From Tenacibaculum sp. M341 (GTDB taxonomy: Bacteria > Bacteroidota > Bacteroidia > Flavobacteriales > Flavobacteriaceae), in NCBI RefSeq assembly GCF_004337695.1, contig NZ_SJXJ01000003.1, positions 1 through 64,000 of the forward strand: DNA of 64,000 nucleotides, in the 5' to 3' direction. The notes beneath the pieces are model-generated. The model had not been told where the DNA came from. It did not search any database and worked only from the letters and a program-made list of their open reading frames with translations. The translations under genes and the position numbers were made by a program. Positions 54,794 through 63,572 of the stretch are shown in pieces. How positions within the stretch are numbered: position 1 is the stretch's first letter; each line of letters opens with the position of its first letter.

Positions 54794-55873
54794 TTACTTT
54801 AATTCAATAACTCCGTTATCGTTAAATTTAATTTTATTCTCAGGGAAATCTTGTAACGTTAATGTTTTGATTTCTTTGTAAGCTTTTTCAGAAGCATCAA
54901 TAAAAGGATAACGCGTTTTAGTTTGTAATGCAGAATGGATTTTACCATCAATAAAATCTCCGTTTTCTTTTAATTTTAATTCAAAAATAGGAGAATACGC
55001 TTTAGAACCACTCATGCTAAAACGTTTGTAGGTAGCAAAATTACCCATACTGTAAGCGATAAACTTACCTTTGTAAACTTCTATTGCTCTTGGTACGTGT
55101 GGCCCGTGACCTAAAATTAAGTCAGCCCCAGCATCAATCATTTTATGAGCAAAAGAATGTACGTTTCCTCTATTTTCACCGTAAAAATATTCTGTTTTTC
55201 TAGTAATATTTTTATGTTTTGTTCCCTCTGCACCACCATGGAAAGAAACGATTACAATATCTACCTTATTATTTAAACTTTTAACAAGTTGAATTCCTTT
55301 ACTTACATTATTTAGTTTTAAACAATCTTTGTTAGGAGCAAAGGCAATAAAACCATATTTAACACCATCTTTTTCGAAAGTAGTAATAGGTTTAGATAAT
55401 ACACCTGCGTTTTCAATACCTAAATCATCTAATGTTTTAATAGTGTTTTTTATTCCAATACTACCAAAATCACCAATATGATTGTTAGCAATACTTACGA
55501 CATCAAATCCCGCTTTTTTGAAATGATTACCAAAAGCTTGTGGACTTTTAAAAGAGTAACATTTAGATGGATCTTTACAACGTTTAGCATTTTTACCAGT
55601 ATCAGTTAAAGTTCCTTCTAAATTACCAAAAAGTACATCTGCTTTTTCAAAAACATTTTGAACATCTTTGAAAGGATAAACTCCTTTGGCAGGTAAATAA
55701 GAAGCATTTGGGAAAGTAGTTCCCAACATAATGTCTCCTACTGCCATAAAATTAATAACCTTTTCTTTTTTAGTTTCTGTAGATTCGGTTACACTTTCTC
55801 CTTCTTGAGCATTTATTTGAAAAAAGCTTCCTAGTGCTAAAAAAGCAATTGTAAGTTTGTTTTTTATTATCAT
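54794..55873 (-). CDS. CapA family (poly-gamma-glutamate/capsule-type) protein
   Basis: This 359-aa protein has a signal peptide and a metallophosphatase-like CapA domain: 'AVGDIMLGTTFPN', 'LFGNLEGTLTD', 'SIANNHIGDFG', 'FHGGAEGTKHK' and 'GHGPHVPRAIEVYKGKFIAYSMGNF'. Homologues take part in poly-gamma-glutamate synthesis or export, but that pathway's other genes are absent here, so the substrate is uncertain. It is the first gene of the CapA-MerR-LemA-TPM-TPM run. Confidence 0.87.
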   Translation of the reverse strand: MIIKNKLTIAFLALGSFFQINAQEGESVTESTETKKEKVINFMAVGDIMLGTTFPNASYLPAKGVYPFKDVQNVFEKADVLFGNLEGTLTDTGKNAKRCKDPSKCYSFKSPQAFGNHFKKAGFDVVSIANNHIGDFGSIGIKNTIKTLDDLGIENAGVLSKPITTFEKDGVKYGFIAFAPNKDCLKLNNVSKGIQLVKSLNNKVDIVIVSFHGGAEGTKHKNITRKTEYFYGENRGNVHSFAHKMIDAGADLILGHGPHVPRAIEVYKGKFIAYSMGNFATYKRFSMSGSKAYSPIFELKLKENGDFIDGKIHSALQTKTRYPFIDASEKAYKEIKTLTLQDFPENKIKFNDNGVIELK

Positions 55874-56010
55874 GTATTCAAATTCTGATTTTTGTTAAAG
55901 ATATTATTATCGTTTTGTGAGTACAAATATTATAATACAATTTTTATTCCATTATATATTTACACTGAATTTTTGACAAAAATCAGATATTAAACTGACA
56001 GTTTAAACAA

Positions 56011-56979
56011 TTAATCGAAAGATTGTGCTTCTTCTTCTGAAGCTTTTTGCATGGCAATAAACTCGTCAGGAGTTAAATCTCCGTAGTAGTAATAAATAGG
56101 ATTTACGGGTCTACCATTTTTATGCACTTCATAATGTAAGTGAGGTCCTACAGAACGCCCAGTGTTTCCAACATAACCAATCAAATCACCACGCTTTACC
56201 TTTTTACCTTTCTTGGTAGTAATTTTATTCATGTGCGCATATACAGTTTTATAGCCATAGCCATGATCTATATATACAACTTTTCCAAAGGTAGAACTAT
56301 TGTTAGCTCTTGTTACAGTTCCGTTACCAGATGCATAAATAGGAGCACCTTTAGGAGCAGTAAAATCCATTCCATTATGCATTTTTCTAATTTTTAAAAT
56401 AGGATGCATGCGCATACCATATCCAGAAGCTACTCGAGTTAAGTCTTCCCTTTTTACAGGTTGAATGGCAGGAATAGAAGCTAACATATTTTCTTTTTCT
56501 TTAGCTAAAGCAACAATTTCATCTAAAGATTCTGATTGTACTACTATTTGTTTAGATAAAATGTCTAATCGTTGTGTAACATCTTTAATCATCTCAGAAT
56601 TGTCAAAGCCCTCTAAGTTTTTATATCTATTTACACCTCCAAAACCAGCTTTTCTTTGTTCGTCAGGAATAGGGTTCGCTTCAAAATAAGTTCTATAAAT
56701 ATAGTTGTCTCTATCTTGTAAATCAGTTAGTACATTAGACGTTTCTTGCAATTTTTTACCAAGAAGTTCATAATGCAGTTTTAAATTTTCTAGCTCTCTT
56801 TTTTGTGCTTTTTCCTTTGGTGACTCTAAGAACTGGCTTAATATGATGAAACCTAAAAACCCTGCTAAGGCAAATCCCAATAGCCCAATAACAGTGTTTT
56901 TAAATTTATCCCTTTTTCTCATCTCTATCTGCTGATAAGAAAGCGTCTCAGGATCATAATAATATTTTACTTTTGCCAT
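56011..56979 (-). CDS. M23 family metallopeptidase, membrane-anchored
   Basis: This 322-aa protein has one TM helix (about residues 30-50), a coiled-coil (about 55-115), and a C-terminal LytM/M23 domain with 'MHNGMDFTAPKG' (H-x3-D) and 'GPHLHYEVHKNG' (HLH), both Zn-ligand motifs intact. It should be an active peptidoglycan endopeptidase. The divergent alaS gene shares the intergenic region, a neighbourhood I recall from many Flavobacteriia. A TACATTTG element lies just upstream on this strand. Confidence 0.92.
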   Translation of the reverse strand: MAKVKYYYDPETLSYQQIEMRKRDKFKNTVIGLLGFALAGFLGFIILSQFLESPKEKAQKRELENLKLHYELLGKKLQETSNVLTDLQDRDNYIYRTYFEANPIPDEQRKAGFGGVNRYKNLEGFDNSEMIKDVTQRLDILSKQIVVQSESLDEIVALAKEKENMLASIPAIQPVKREDLTRVASGYGMRMHPILKIRKMHNGMDFTAPKGAPIYASGNGTVTRANNSSTFGKVVYIDHGYGYKTVYAHMNKITTKKGKKVKRGDLIGYVGNTGRSVGPHLHYEVHKNGRPVNPIYYYYGDLTPDEFIAMQKASEEEAQSFD

Positions 56980-56984
56980 ACGAC

Positions 56985-56992
56985 CAAATGTA
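56985..56992 (-). promoter_or_regulatory. Putative -7 element for the M23 gene
   Basis: On the minus strand this reads TACATTTG, an exact TAnnTTTG match, ending 5 bases before the ATG. The leader would be very short. Confidence 0.45.
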
Positions 56993-57109
56993 GTATTTTT
57001 GTGTCCTTTGTAAGGACAAAACTCGATTGATTAGGTATGCAAATTTATAAAATGTTTTTTTATCAGCGGTTTTGACCTGTATTTATTAGAAATTTTTAAC
57101 TAAAAAAGA

Positions 57110-59725
57110 ATGAAATCTCAAGAAATAAGAGCAAAGTTTTTAGAATTTTTTAACTCTAAACAACATCAAATTGTTCCTTCAGCACCAATGGTGTTAAAAA
57201 ATGATCCAACCTTAATGTTTACCAATTCGGGTATGGCACCGTTTAAAGAGTATTTCTTGGGAAATAGCACTCCTAAAAGTCCACGAGTTTCAGATTCACA
57301 AAAATGTTTGAGAGTATCTGGTAAGCATAATGATTTAGAAGAAGTAGGGTATGATACGTATCATCATACAATGTTTGAAATGCTTGGTAACTGGAGTTTT
57401 GGAGATTATTTTAAAAAGGAAGCAATAGCTTGGGCTTGGGAATTACTTACAGAAGTATATAAAATTCCTAAAGACATTATATATGTAACCGTTTTTGAAG
57501 GAGATAAGGAAGATGGAACAAAAATGGATCAAGAAGCATATGATTTATGGAAAAATCATATTGCAGAAGATCGCATTTTAATGGGGAACAAAAAAGATAA
57601 CTTCTGGGAAATGGGAGATCAAGGACCATGTGGACCTTGTTCTGAAATTCATGTTGATATTCGTTCAGCAGATGAAAAAGCCAAAGTAGATGGGAAGTCT
57701 TTAGTAAATGAAGATCATCCGCAGGTAGTTGAAATATGGAACTTAGTTTTCATGCAGTATAATCGTAAAGCTGACAAGTCTTTAGAAGAATTACCGTCTA
57801 AACATATTGACACAGGTATGGGATTTGAGCGCCTTTGTATGGTTTTACAAGGAGTACAATCAAATTATGATACTGATGTTTTTACACCATTAATTAGAGA
57901 GATTGAAACAATTACTGGTGTAAAATATGGAAATGATGAAAAGATAGATATTGCTATACGTGTAATAGCGGATCATATTCGTGCAGTAGCCTTTGCTATT
58001 GCAGATGGTCAGTTACCAAGTAATAATGGAGCGGGATATGTTATTCGTAGAATTTTAAGAAGAGCAATTCGTTACGGATTTACATTCTTAGAACAAAAAG
58101 ACCCATTTATTTATAAGTTAGCAGAAACGTTATCTCATCAAATGGGAGCAGCATTTCCTGAAATAAAAAAGCAAGATCACTTAGTATTAAATGTAGTGAA
58201 AGAAGAAGAGCAATCTTTCTTACGTACATTAGAACAAGGTTTGGTATTGTTAGATACTATTATGAGTAATAGTAAAGGGAAAGAAATATCTGGTCGTAAA
58301 GTATTTGAGTTAAAAGATACGTATGGTTTTCCTTCAGACTTAACTTCGTTAATTCTATCTGAAAAAGGGTATACGTTTAATGAAGAGGAGTATGAAGCAG
58401 CTTTAAAAGAACAACAAGATAGAGGGCGTTCTGCAACGGCATTAACTACTGATGATTGGGTTACTTTAATAGATGATGAAGAGGAAGAGTTTGTTGGTTA
58501 CGATACATTACGTGTTGATGTTAGGTTAACTCGTTACAGAAAAGTAACAACTAAAAAACAAGGAGATCAGTATCAATTAGTATTTAATATGACACCTTTT
58601 TATCCTGAAGGAGGAGGACAAGTAGGAGATACTGGGTTTTTAGAAGATGCACACGGAGACGTAATTTATATTACAGATACTAAAAAAGAGAATAATGTAA
58701 TTATTCATTACACTAAAAACTTACCAAAGCATTTAAATGAGTCTTTTAAGGCAGTGGTAAACGAAGAAAGTAGGTCTTTATCGGCAAGCAATCACACATC
58801 AACGCATTTATTACATCAAGCATTAAGAACCATTTTAGGAACGCATGTTGAACAAAAAGGTTCGTTGGTAAGTAGTGATTACTTACGTTTCGATTTTTCT
58901 CATTTTTCTAAGGTAGATAAAGATCAGTTAGAAGAAATTGAAGCTTTCGTAAATGCTCGTATTCGTGAAAATCTTCCATTAGAAGAGAAAAGAAACATAC
59001 CAATGCAGCAAGCAATTGATGAAGGAGCAATAGCATTATTTGGAGAGAAGTATGGAGATAGTGTAAGGGCTATTCGTTTTGGACAGTCAATGGAGCTTTG
59101 TGGAGGAACGCATGTAAAGCAAACTGGCGATATTTGGTATTTTAAAATTAAATCTGAAGGAGCAGTTGCTGCTGGAATAAGACGTATTGAAGCAATTACA
59201 AATATTGCAGTAGGAGAGTATTTTGAAGATGTAGAACGTAATTATAATTCGGTAAAAGAGTTATTGAAAAATCCGAAAGATATTACAAAGTCGGTGAGTG
59301 CTTTACAAGATGAAAATACTGCTTTAAAAAAGCAAATTGAGCAACTTTTAAAAGATAAGGCAAAGAATATGAAAGGTGATTTGAAAAATCAAATTACTGA
59401 AGTAAATGGAGTAAACTTTTTAGCAACAAAAGTTGATTTAGATCCGGCGAGTATTAAAAACTTATTATTTGAAATAGGAGGAGAAGTTGATAATTTATTT
59501 GTTTTATTAGCAACAGCACCTTCTAAAGAAAAAGCAATGTTGACTTGTTTTATTTCTAAAGATTTAGCAAATGAGAGAGGATACGATGCAGGAAAAGTAG
59601 TAAGAGAATTAGGAAAGCTTATCCATGGAGGTGGAGGTGGACAAAACTTCTTTGCAACAGCAGGAGGTAAAAGTCCAGGAGGAATTCCTAAGGCATTAGA
59701 AAGAGCAAAAGACTATATTGTATAG
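57110..59725 (+). CDS. alaS: Alanine--tRNA ligase
   Basis: This 871-aa class II synthetase is full length. The catalytic core ends in '[15 protein letters not shown]'. The editing domain has '[13 protein letters not shown]' (H-x3-H) and '[10 protein letters not shown]', both needed to clear mischarged Ser/Gly. The C-Ala domain ends with a Gly-rich segment ('[14 protein letters not shown]'). The ATG at 57110 gives the standard N-terminus. A strong terminator follows. Confidence 0.97.
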   Translation: MKSQEIRAKFLEFFNSKQHQIVPSAPMVLKNDPTLMFTNSGMAPFKEYFLGNSTPKSPRVSDSQKCLRVSGKHNDLEEVGYDTYHHTMFEMLGNWSFGDYFKKEAIAWAWELLTEVYKIPKDIIYVTVFEGDKEDGTKMDQEAYDLWKNHIAEDRILMGNKKDNFWEMGDQGPCGPCSEIHVDIRSADEKAKVDGKSLVNEDHPQVVEIWNLVFMQYNRKADKSLEELPSKHIDTGMGFERLCMVLQGVQSNYDTDVFTPLIREIETITGVKYGNDEKIDIAIRVIADHIRAVAFAIADGQLPSNNGAGYVIRRILRRAIRYGFTFLEQKDPFIYKLAETLSHQMGAAFPEIKKQDHLVLNVVKEEEQSFLRTLEQGLVLLDTIMSNSKGKEISGRKVFELKDTYGFPSDLTSLILSEKGYTFNEEEYEAALKEQQDRGRSATALTTDDWVTLIDDEEEEFVGYDTLRVDVRLTRYRKVTTKKQGDQYQLVFNMTPFYPEGGGQVGDTGFLEDAHGDVIYITDTKKENNVIIHYTKNLPKHLNESFKAVVNEESRSLSASNHTSTHLLHQALRTILGTHVEQKGSLVSSDYLRFDFSHFSKVDKDQLEEIEAFVNARIRENLPLEEKRNIPMQQAIDEGAIALFGEKYGDSVRAIRFGQSMELCGGTHVKQTGDIWYFKIKSEGAVAAGIRRIEAITNIAVGEYFEDVERNYNSVKELLKNPKDITKSVSALQDENTALKKQIEQLLKDKAKNMKGDLKNQITEVNGVNFLATKVDLDPASIKNLLFEIGGEVDNLFVLLATAPSKEKAMLTCFISKDLANERGYDAGKVVRELGKLIHGGGGGQNFFATAGGKSPGGIPKALERAKDYIV

Positions 59726-59744
59726 TAATAAAGATTAAACATAT

Positions 59745-59783
59745 TAAAAGGTTCAAGGTAAAATCATCTTGAACCTTTTTTGA
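59745..59783 (+). terminator. Terminator after alaS
   Basis: A perfect 12-bp stem (59745-59756 with 59767-59778) is followed by a T-run. Confidence 0.88.
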
Positions 59784-59821
59784 TTTATAGAATTGTTAAA
59801 ATAATTGCGAGTCAAATTTAC

Positions 59822-59953
59822 TTGATAAAAGAAAGTTCTGAAGAACTGCTTTCTTTCTTAAAGTTAAACAAGTATGACTACAGAGAAATAAAAGAATGGT
59901 TTCAGCAGAATATGCCTAATGTTAAGGTGTTGAATTTTGATTCAGAAATATAA
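59822..59953 (+). pseudogene. Possible short gene or gene remnant
   Basis: A 43-codon frame from TTG 59822 to TAA 59953 has a protein-like composition ('SSEELLSFLKLNKYDYREIKEW', 'QNMPNVKVLNFDSEI' read as two blocks). It lacks a promoter, a good start codon and any recognised family, so it may be the 3' remnant of a lost gene. Confidence 0.3.
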
Positions 59954-60051
59954 AAGAGTCAAAAAAACATTTCGTCGATTAATTTAAACCCTTCATCTAC
60001 AGATTGTAAGTTTTAGAACGATTTCAGCACAATTAAATTTAGAATCCGATC

Positions 60052-60059
60052 TATCTTTG
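60052..60059 (+). promoter_or_regulatory. Putative -7 element upstream of repeat copy 1
   Basis: TATCTTTG matches TAnnTTTG. If used, transcription would start near 60064 and end at the 60205-60240 terminator, giving an RNA of about 175 bases. No -33 TTG is clear. Confidence 0.35.
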
Positions 60060-60136
60060 AAGTGTAATTAAGAAGTTCAAAACATTAATTTGTTTACATT
60101 ATATAAGAGCATGTTTTTTAAAGTAAAACGTCTCAC

Positions 60137-60245
60137 AAAATTTTTTCATTTTTTGAAATTTCCCACTTTGGAAATTTTTTTAGATTTATTTGGTTGATTA
60201 ATGAAGTCTTTTGCATCCCCAATATGCAAAAGGCTTTTTTATTTT
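60137..60245 (+). ncRNA. Two-hairpin terminator element, copy 1 (candidate sRNA or leader)
   Basis: This segment is about 94% identical to 62261-62370. Hairpin A pairs 60156-60163 with 60170-60177. A conserved 20-base linker follows, then terminator hairpin B (60205-60216 with 60224-60235) and a T-run. The preceding 70 bases also resemble those before copy 2, more loosely. It lies 140 bases before the DUF2490 gene. Confidence 0.55.
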
Positions 60246-60384
60246 CAATTAGTTAGAAGAATTTGAATTAACATTCAATTTTAGATATGTTAAATATTTA
60301 TAATAAAGAGTAGGTGCTTGCGTTTATAGAAAAATCAATAAAATTAAAATTGATTCAAAGCTATATTGAATTTGTTATTTGAGT

Positions 60385-61188
60385 ATGAAGATTGATCGCT
60401 ATTTAAAACTATATTTCTTTTTTTTTGTGTGTGTATTTGAGTTAGTACAAGCACAAGAAACCATTACATTTAAGGAACCCGTAACCAAAACATGGATTAA
60501 TACTTATGGAAACATAAGATTAACCAATCGTTTTTATTGGGTAGCTCAAACACACTTTCGTTTTCAAGAAACTGAAAAAACACCTTATGTAGGGCAACTT
60601 GCTCAAATTTATAACAGGCATGCGATAGGATATATATACTCAAAAAACTTTAATGTGAGTTTGGGGGGTGTTTTAAGACTTAATTTTAATACAGATGAAA
60701 CATCAACAGGCAGAAATTTAGTTCCTGAATGGAGAATATGGCATCAGTACATGTTTGCGGCTCCTGTTTCTTCTTTATTATTTTACCATCGTCTTCGAAT
60801 AGAACATCGTTGGACCAAAAAGTTTGAGGATGACAGTGAGTATATTTTTAGAAATAGATGGCGTTATATGTTTAAAGCGAAGATTCCTTTAAATTCAGAT
60901 AAATTTAAACCTAAAACTTTTTACGTATCCCCTGAAGCAGAATTAATTTTACAGAGTGGTAAAAAAGTGGTTGGTAGTTTAATGGAAGATTTACGATTGC
61001 ATATGTCTGTTGGATATGTAGTGAGTCCGAAGCTTACTTTAGCAACAGGTATTATGTATTCTCACGGGCAAACGCTTTCAGATGCTACTGTTTTTAAACA
61101 AAGTTGGACAGCTAGATTCCATATGTATTTTTCTCTTGATCCTAGAAATATCAAAAATAAAATTCCATCAATCCATATGGATGACTAA
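60385..61188 (+). CDS. DUF2490 family outer-membrane protein
   Basis: This 267-aa protein has a signal peptide ('LYFFFFVCVFELVQAQ') and a beta-barrel-like mature chain with the DUF2490 pattern ('WINTYGNIRLTNRFYWVAQTH', 'YHRLRIEHRWTKKF', 'FRNRWRYMFKAKIPL'). ATG 60385 is preferred over a TTG two codons upstream. It lies 12 bases before the MORN gene, probably in one operon. Function unknown. Confidence 0.82.
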   Translation: MKIDRYLKLYFFFFVCVFELVQAQETITFKEPVTKTWINTYGNIRLTNRFYWVAQTHFRFQETEKTPYVGQLAQIYNRHAIGYIYSKNFNVSLGGVLRLNFNTDETSTGRNLVPEWRIWHQYMFAAPVSSLLFYHRLRIEHRWTKKFEDDSEYIFRNRWRYMFKAKIPLNSDKFKPKTFYVSPEAELILQSGKKVVGSLMEDLRLHMSVGYVVSPKLTLATGIMYSHGQTLSDATVFKQSWTARFHMYFSLDPRNIKNKIPSIHMDD

Positions 61189-61200
61189 TTTTTAAAACTT

Positions 61201-62073
61201 ATGAAATTATCAAAAACGTTAATTATCTTTTTTACAGTATTGTTGATTGTTTTAATGATTGTAACAATTAGCGGAAAGGCTAATGAGTATCATCTTCAAA
61301 AACAATTAGTGACATTAGAAAAGGATTATCATGCATCTGTAGAAAAAATCAATCAGAAGAATAGTTTGGTAAGTATCGATTCAATGTTGATAAAAGGAGA
61401 GTATGAAACTGCTTTAAATGCTTATGAAGAACAATTTTCTGATTCTGTAGTAAAAGAAGATAAAGATTATGTACAGTTTCGCATTAAAGTTGCGAAACAG
61501 TTTATGGATTTAGAGCAAAAATCACTCAAAAGAAATTTAGATCGTTCTTTAGATAAAAATGAAAACAAATCAGCGAAACCAAATGACAATAACTTGACGG
61601 TTAAAGATTATGATTCGGTGTATAATGCATTGTTAAAAACAAAGAAGCAACTTTATGAGACTAAAAATAAGTTAGGTAATAAGTCTTTTATGGATTACTT
61701 GACTTTTAAAAGCTCTAAAAAAGATAAGTTACACTATGTAGGGCAAGTTATAAGAGATAAAGCAAACGGTTATGGAATAGCAGTTTTTGATACAGGAAGT
61801 AGGTATGAAGGTATATGGAGGAATAATAAAAGAGAAGGGAAAGGGAAGTTTTATTGGGCAGATGGTGAACGATATGAAGGAGATTACAAAAATGATAGAA
61901 GAGAAGGAGAAGGTGTGTATTATTGGACAAATGGAGAAAAATATAAAGGAGGGTGGAAAAATGATAAACGTGAAGGAAAAGGAGTTTTTTATAATAAAAA
62001 AGGCAAAATAGTAGCCGAAGGAATCTGGAAAAAAGACAAGCTTGTAGAAGAGGAGGATGAAGAAAATAAGTAG
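61201..62073 (+). CDS. Membrane-anchored MORN-repeat protein
   Basis: This 290-aa protein has one N-terminal TM helix (residues 7-22), a coiled-coil/charged middle part (about 30-150), and a C-terminal set of about four MORN repeats ('YEGIWRNNKREGKGKFYW', 'YEGDYKNDRREGEGVYYW', 'YKGGWKNDKREGKGVFYN'). MORN repeats bind lipids or proteins; no catalytic domain is present. It is co-transcribed with the DUF2490 gene. Open frames on the opposite strand are products of the repeats. Confidence 0.85.
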   Translation: MKLSKTLIIFFTVLLIVLMIVTISGKANEYHLQKQLVTLEKDYHASVEKINQKNSLVSIDSMLIKGEYETALNAYEEQFSDSVVKEDKDYVQFRIKVAKQFMDLEQKSLKRNLDRSLDKNENKSAKPNDNNLTVKDYDSVYNALLKTKKQLYETKNKLGNKSFMDYLTFKSSKKDKLHYVGQVIRDKANGYGIAVFDTGSRYEGIWRNNKREGKGKFYWADGERYEGDYKNDRREGEGVYYWTNGEKYKGGWKNDKREGKGVFYNKKGKIVAEGIWKKDKLVEEEDEENK

Positions 62074-62433
62074 TTTACATGTTTTTTGTCGTTTAGAGTT
62101 TCGTTTTATCGATTTGTTTTTGCAATTCATCTAACTATTAGGTGTTTATGACGAATATTTGCTAAAAACAATAGTTGTTGATTGTACTTTAGAAGCGTAG
62201 TTTTAAAGTTCTATTAAACATTTATTTGTTTAAACAAGATATGATGTTTGAAAAGCATCGAAATTTTTTTTCATTTTTTGAAATTTCCCACTTTGGAAAT
62301 TTTTTAGATTTATTTGGTTGATTAATTAAGCCTTTTGCATCCCCAATATGCAAAAGGTTTTTTTATTTATAGTTTAAGGTATCAAATAATAGTATTTATA
62401 ATTGTGCTAAATTCGTGGTATAAAACTAAGCTT
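62074..62433. other. Intergenic region carrying repeat copy 2
   Basis: These 360 bases contain an AT-rich segment (62074-62208), a 50-base segment loosely similar to the region before copy 1, repeat copy 2 (62261-62370) and a short leader before the GSCFA gene. No further gene is seen. Confidence 0.6.
62261..62370 (+). ncRNA. Two-hairpin terminator element, copy 2 (candidate sRNA or leader)
   Basis: This segment is nearly identical to copy 1. The terminator stem pairs 62329-62340 with 62348-62359, and the base changes relative to copy 1 keep pairing (G-T in one copy, C-G or G-T in the other). It lies 64 bases before the GSCFA start. A longer reading of that gene from 62335 would begin inside the terminator and is rejected. 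Confidence 0.55.
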
Positions 62434-63384
62434 GTGATTTTACAAACTCATATACCTTTAAAAAAGCAACAACATTCATTAATAGATTACTCTTCAAAAT
62501 TATTTTTGTTAGGTTCATGTTTTTCTGAAAATATAGGGAATAAACTGTCGTATTATAAGTTTCAATCTAGTCAAAATCCATTCGGAATTTTATTTCATCC
62601 CAAAGCAATTGAAAGATTAATTTTAAATGCAATCAATGAAAAAAAATATACTGAAGAAGATATTTTTAATTTTAATGAACGTTGGCATTGTTTTGAAACA
62701 CATTCTAATTTAAGTTCTGTAGATAAAGATGAGTTTTTAAATACTTTAAATATTTCGATAAAAGATACTTTTCAGCAATTGCAAAAAGCATCACATATTA
62801 TAATTACATTAGGTACTGCTTGGGTGTATAGATATATTTCTTCGGATGTAGTAGTTGCCAATTGCCACAAGGTTCCTCAAAAACAATTTTTAAAAGAAAT
62901 TTTAACGGTCAATGAAGTGTCTGAAAGTTTAGCAAGTATTTGTAGTTTGATACGATCTGTAAATAAGGAGGCTTCTATTTTGTTTACAGTATCTCCTGTG
63001 CGTCACATAAAAGATGGTTTTATAGAAAATAAAAGGAGTAAGTCTCACTTACTGTCTGTTATCCACGAAGTGATTGATCCAAGAAAAAATATACATTATT
63101 TTCCTTCGTATGAAATTATGATGGATGAATTACGTGATTATCGTTTTTATAAGGAAGATATGATTCATCCCAGTCAAACAGCTATAGATTACATTTGGAA
63201 TAGATTTGTAGACACCTGGTTTCATGAATCATCATTATTTACAATGAAAAAGGTAGAGGAAATTCAAAAAGGAATAGCTCATAAACCTTTTAATACTAAT
63301 TCTGATGCACACCAAACATTTTTAAAGAAATTAACTCAGAAGAAAGAAATACTCTTAAAAGAGTTTCCTTTTATGAGGTTTTAG
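62434..63384 (+). CDS. GSCFA domain protein
   Basis: The protein has about 316 aa. The family motif 'LLGSCFSENIGNKL' (GSCFA, with a possible nucleophile Ser) is near residue 25, followed by 'FGILFHPKAIERLI' and 'IITLGTAWVYR', and 'ANCHKVPQK' and 'EDMIHPSQTAIDYIW' towards the C-terminus, suggesting an SGNH-like hydrolase. The start is probably GTG 62434 ('ILQTHIPLKKQ', the typical family N-terminus), since an earlier TTG lies within the upstream terminator. The substrate is unknown. Confidence 0.8.
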   Translation: MILQTHIPLKKQQHSLIDYSSKLFLLGSCFSENIGNKLSYYKFQSSQNPFGILFHPKAIERLILNAINEKKYTEEDIFNFNERWHCFETHSNLSSVDKDEFLNTLNISIKDTFQQLQKASHIIITLGTAWVYRYISSDVVVANCHKVPQKQFLKEILTVNEVSESLASICSLIRSVNKEASILFTVSPVRHIKDGFIENKRSKSHLLSVIHEVIDPRKNIHYFPSYEIMMDELRDYRFYKEDMIHPSQTAIDYIWNRFVDTWFHESSLFTMKKVEEIQKGIAHKPFNTNSDAHQTFLKKLTQKKEILLKEFPFMRF

Positions 63385-63527
63385 GGAAAGATGTTGTCAT
63401 ATAAAAGGAGTTTTTAGATCTTTCTAAATAGAGGTTCTTTTTTAAGAGAGTAAAACTAAATGGTTTGTTATCAGGAGTACTTGAAATATTTTTTTATAAA
63501 AAAATGTTAATATTTAAAAAAAATAAA

Positions 63528-63535
63528 TAGATTTG
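63528..63535 (+). promoter_or_regulatory. Putative -7 element for the OmpH/Skp-like gene
   Basis: TAGATTTG fits TAnnTTTG and lies 37 bases before ATG 63573. Confidence 0.4.
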
Positions 63536-63572
63536 CGCCTGATTTTAAATATAAACGGGGGACATATTTACT

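Noticed and set aside
61729-62130. Minus-strand frames opposite the MORN repeats
   Set aside because: They are mirror readings of the repeated MORN coding sequence, with Phe/Ser/Ile-rich low-complexity products.
62335-62433. Longer GSCFA start at TTG 62335
   Set aside because: It begins in the terminator stem of repeat copy 2; GTG 62434 gives the typical family start.
624-63384. Reassignment of UGA to an amino acid in this genome
   Set aside because: Long conserved genes (metG, alaS, lepA) contain no internal TGA and Trp is encoded by TGG; only one degenerate paralogue contains TGA in frame.
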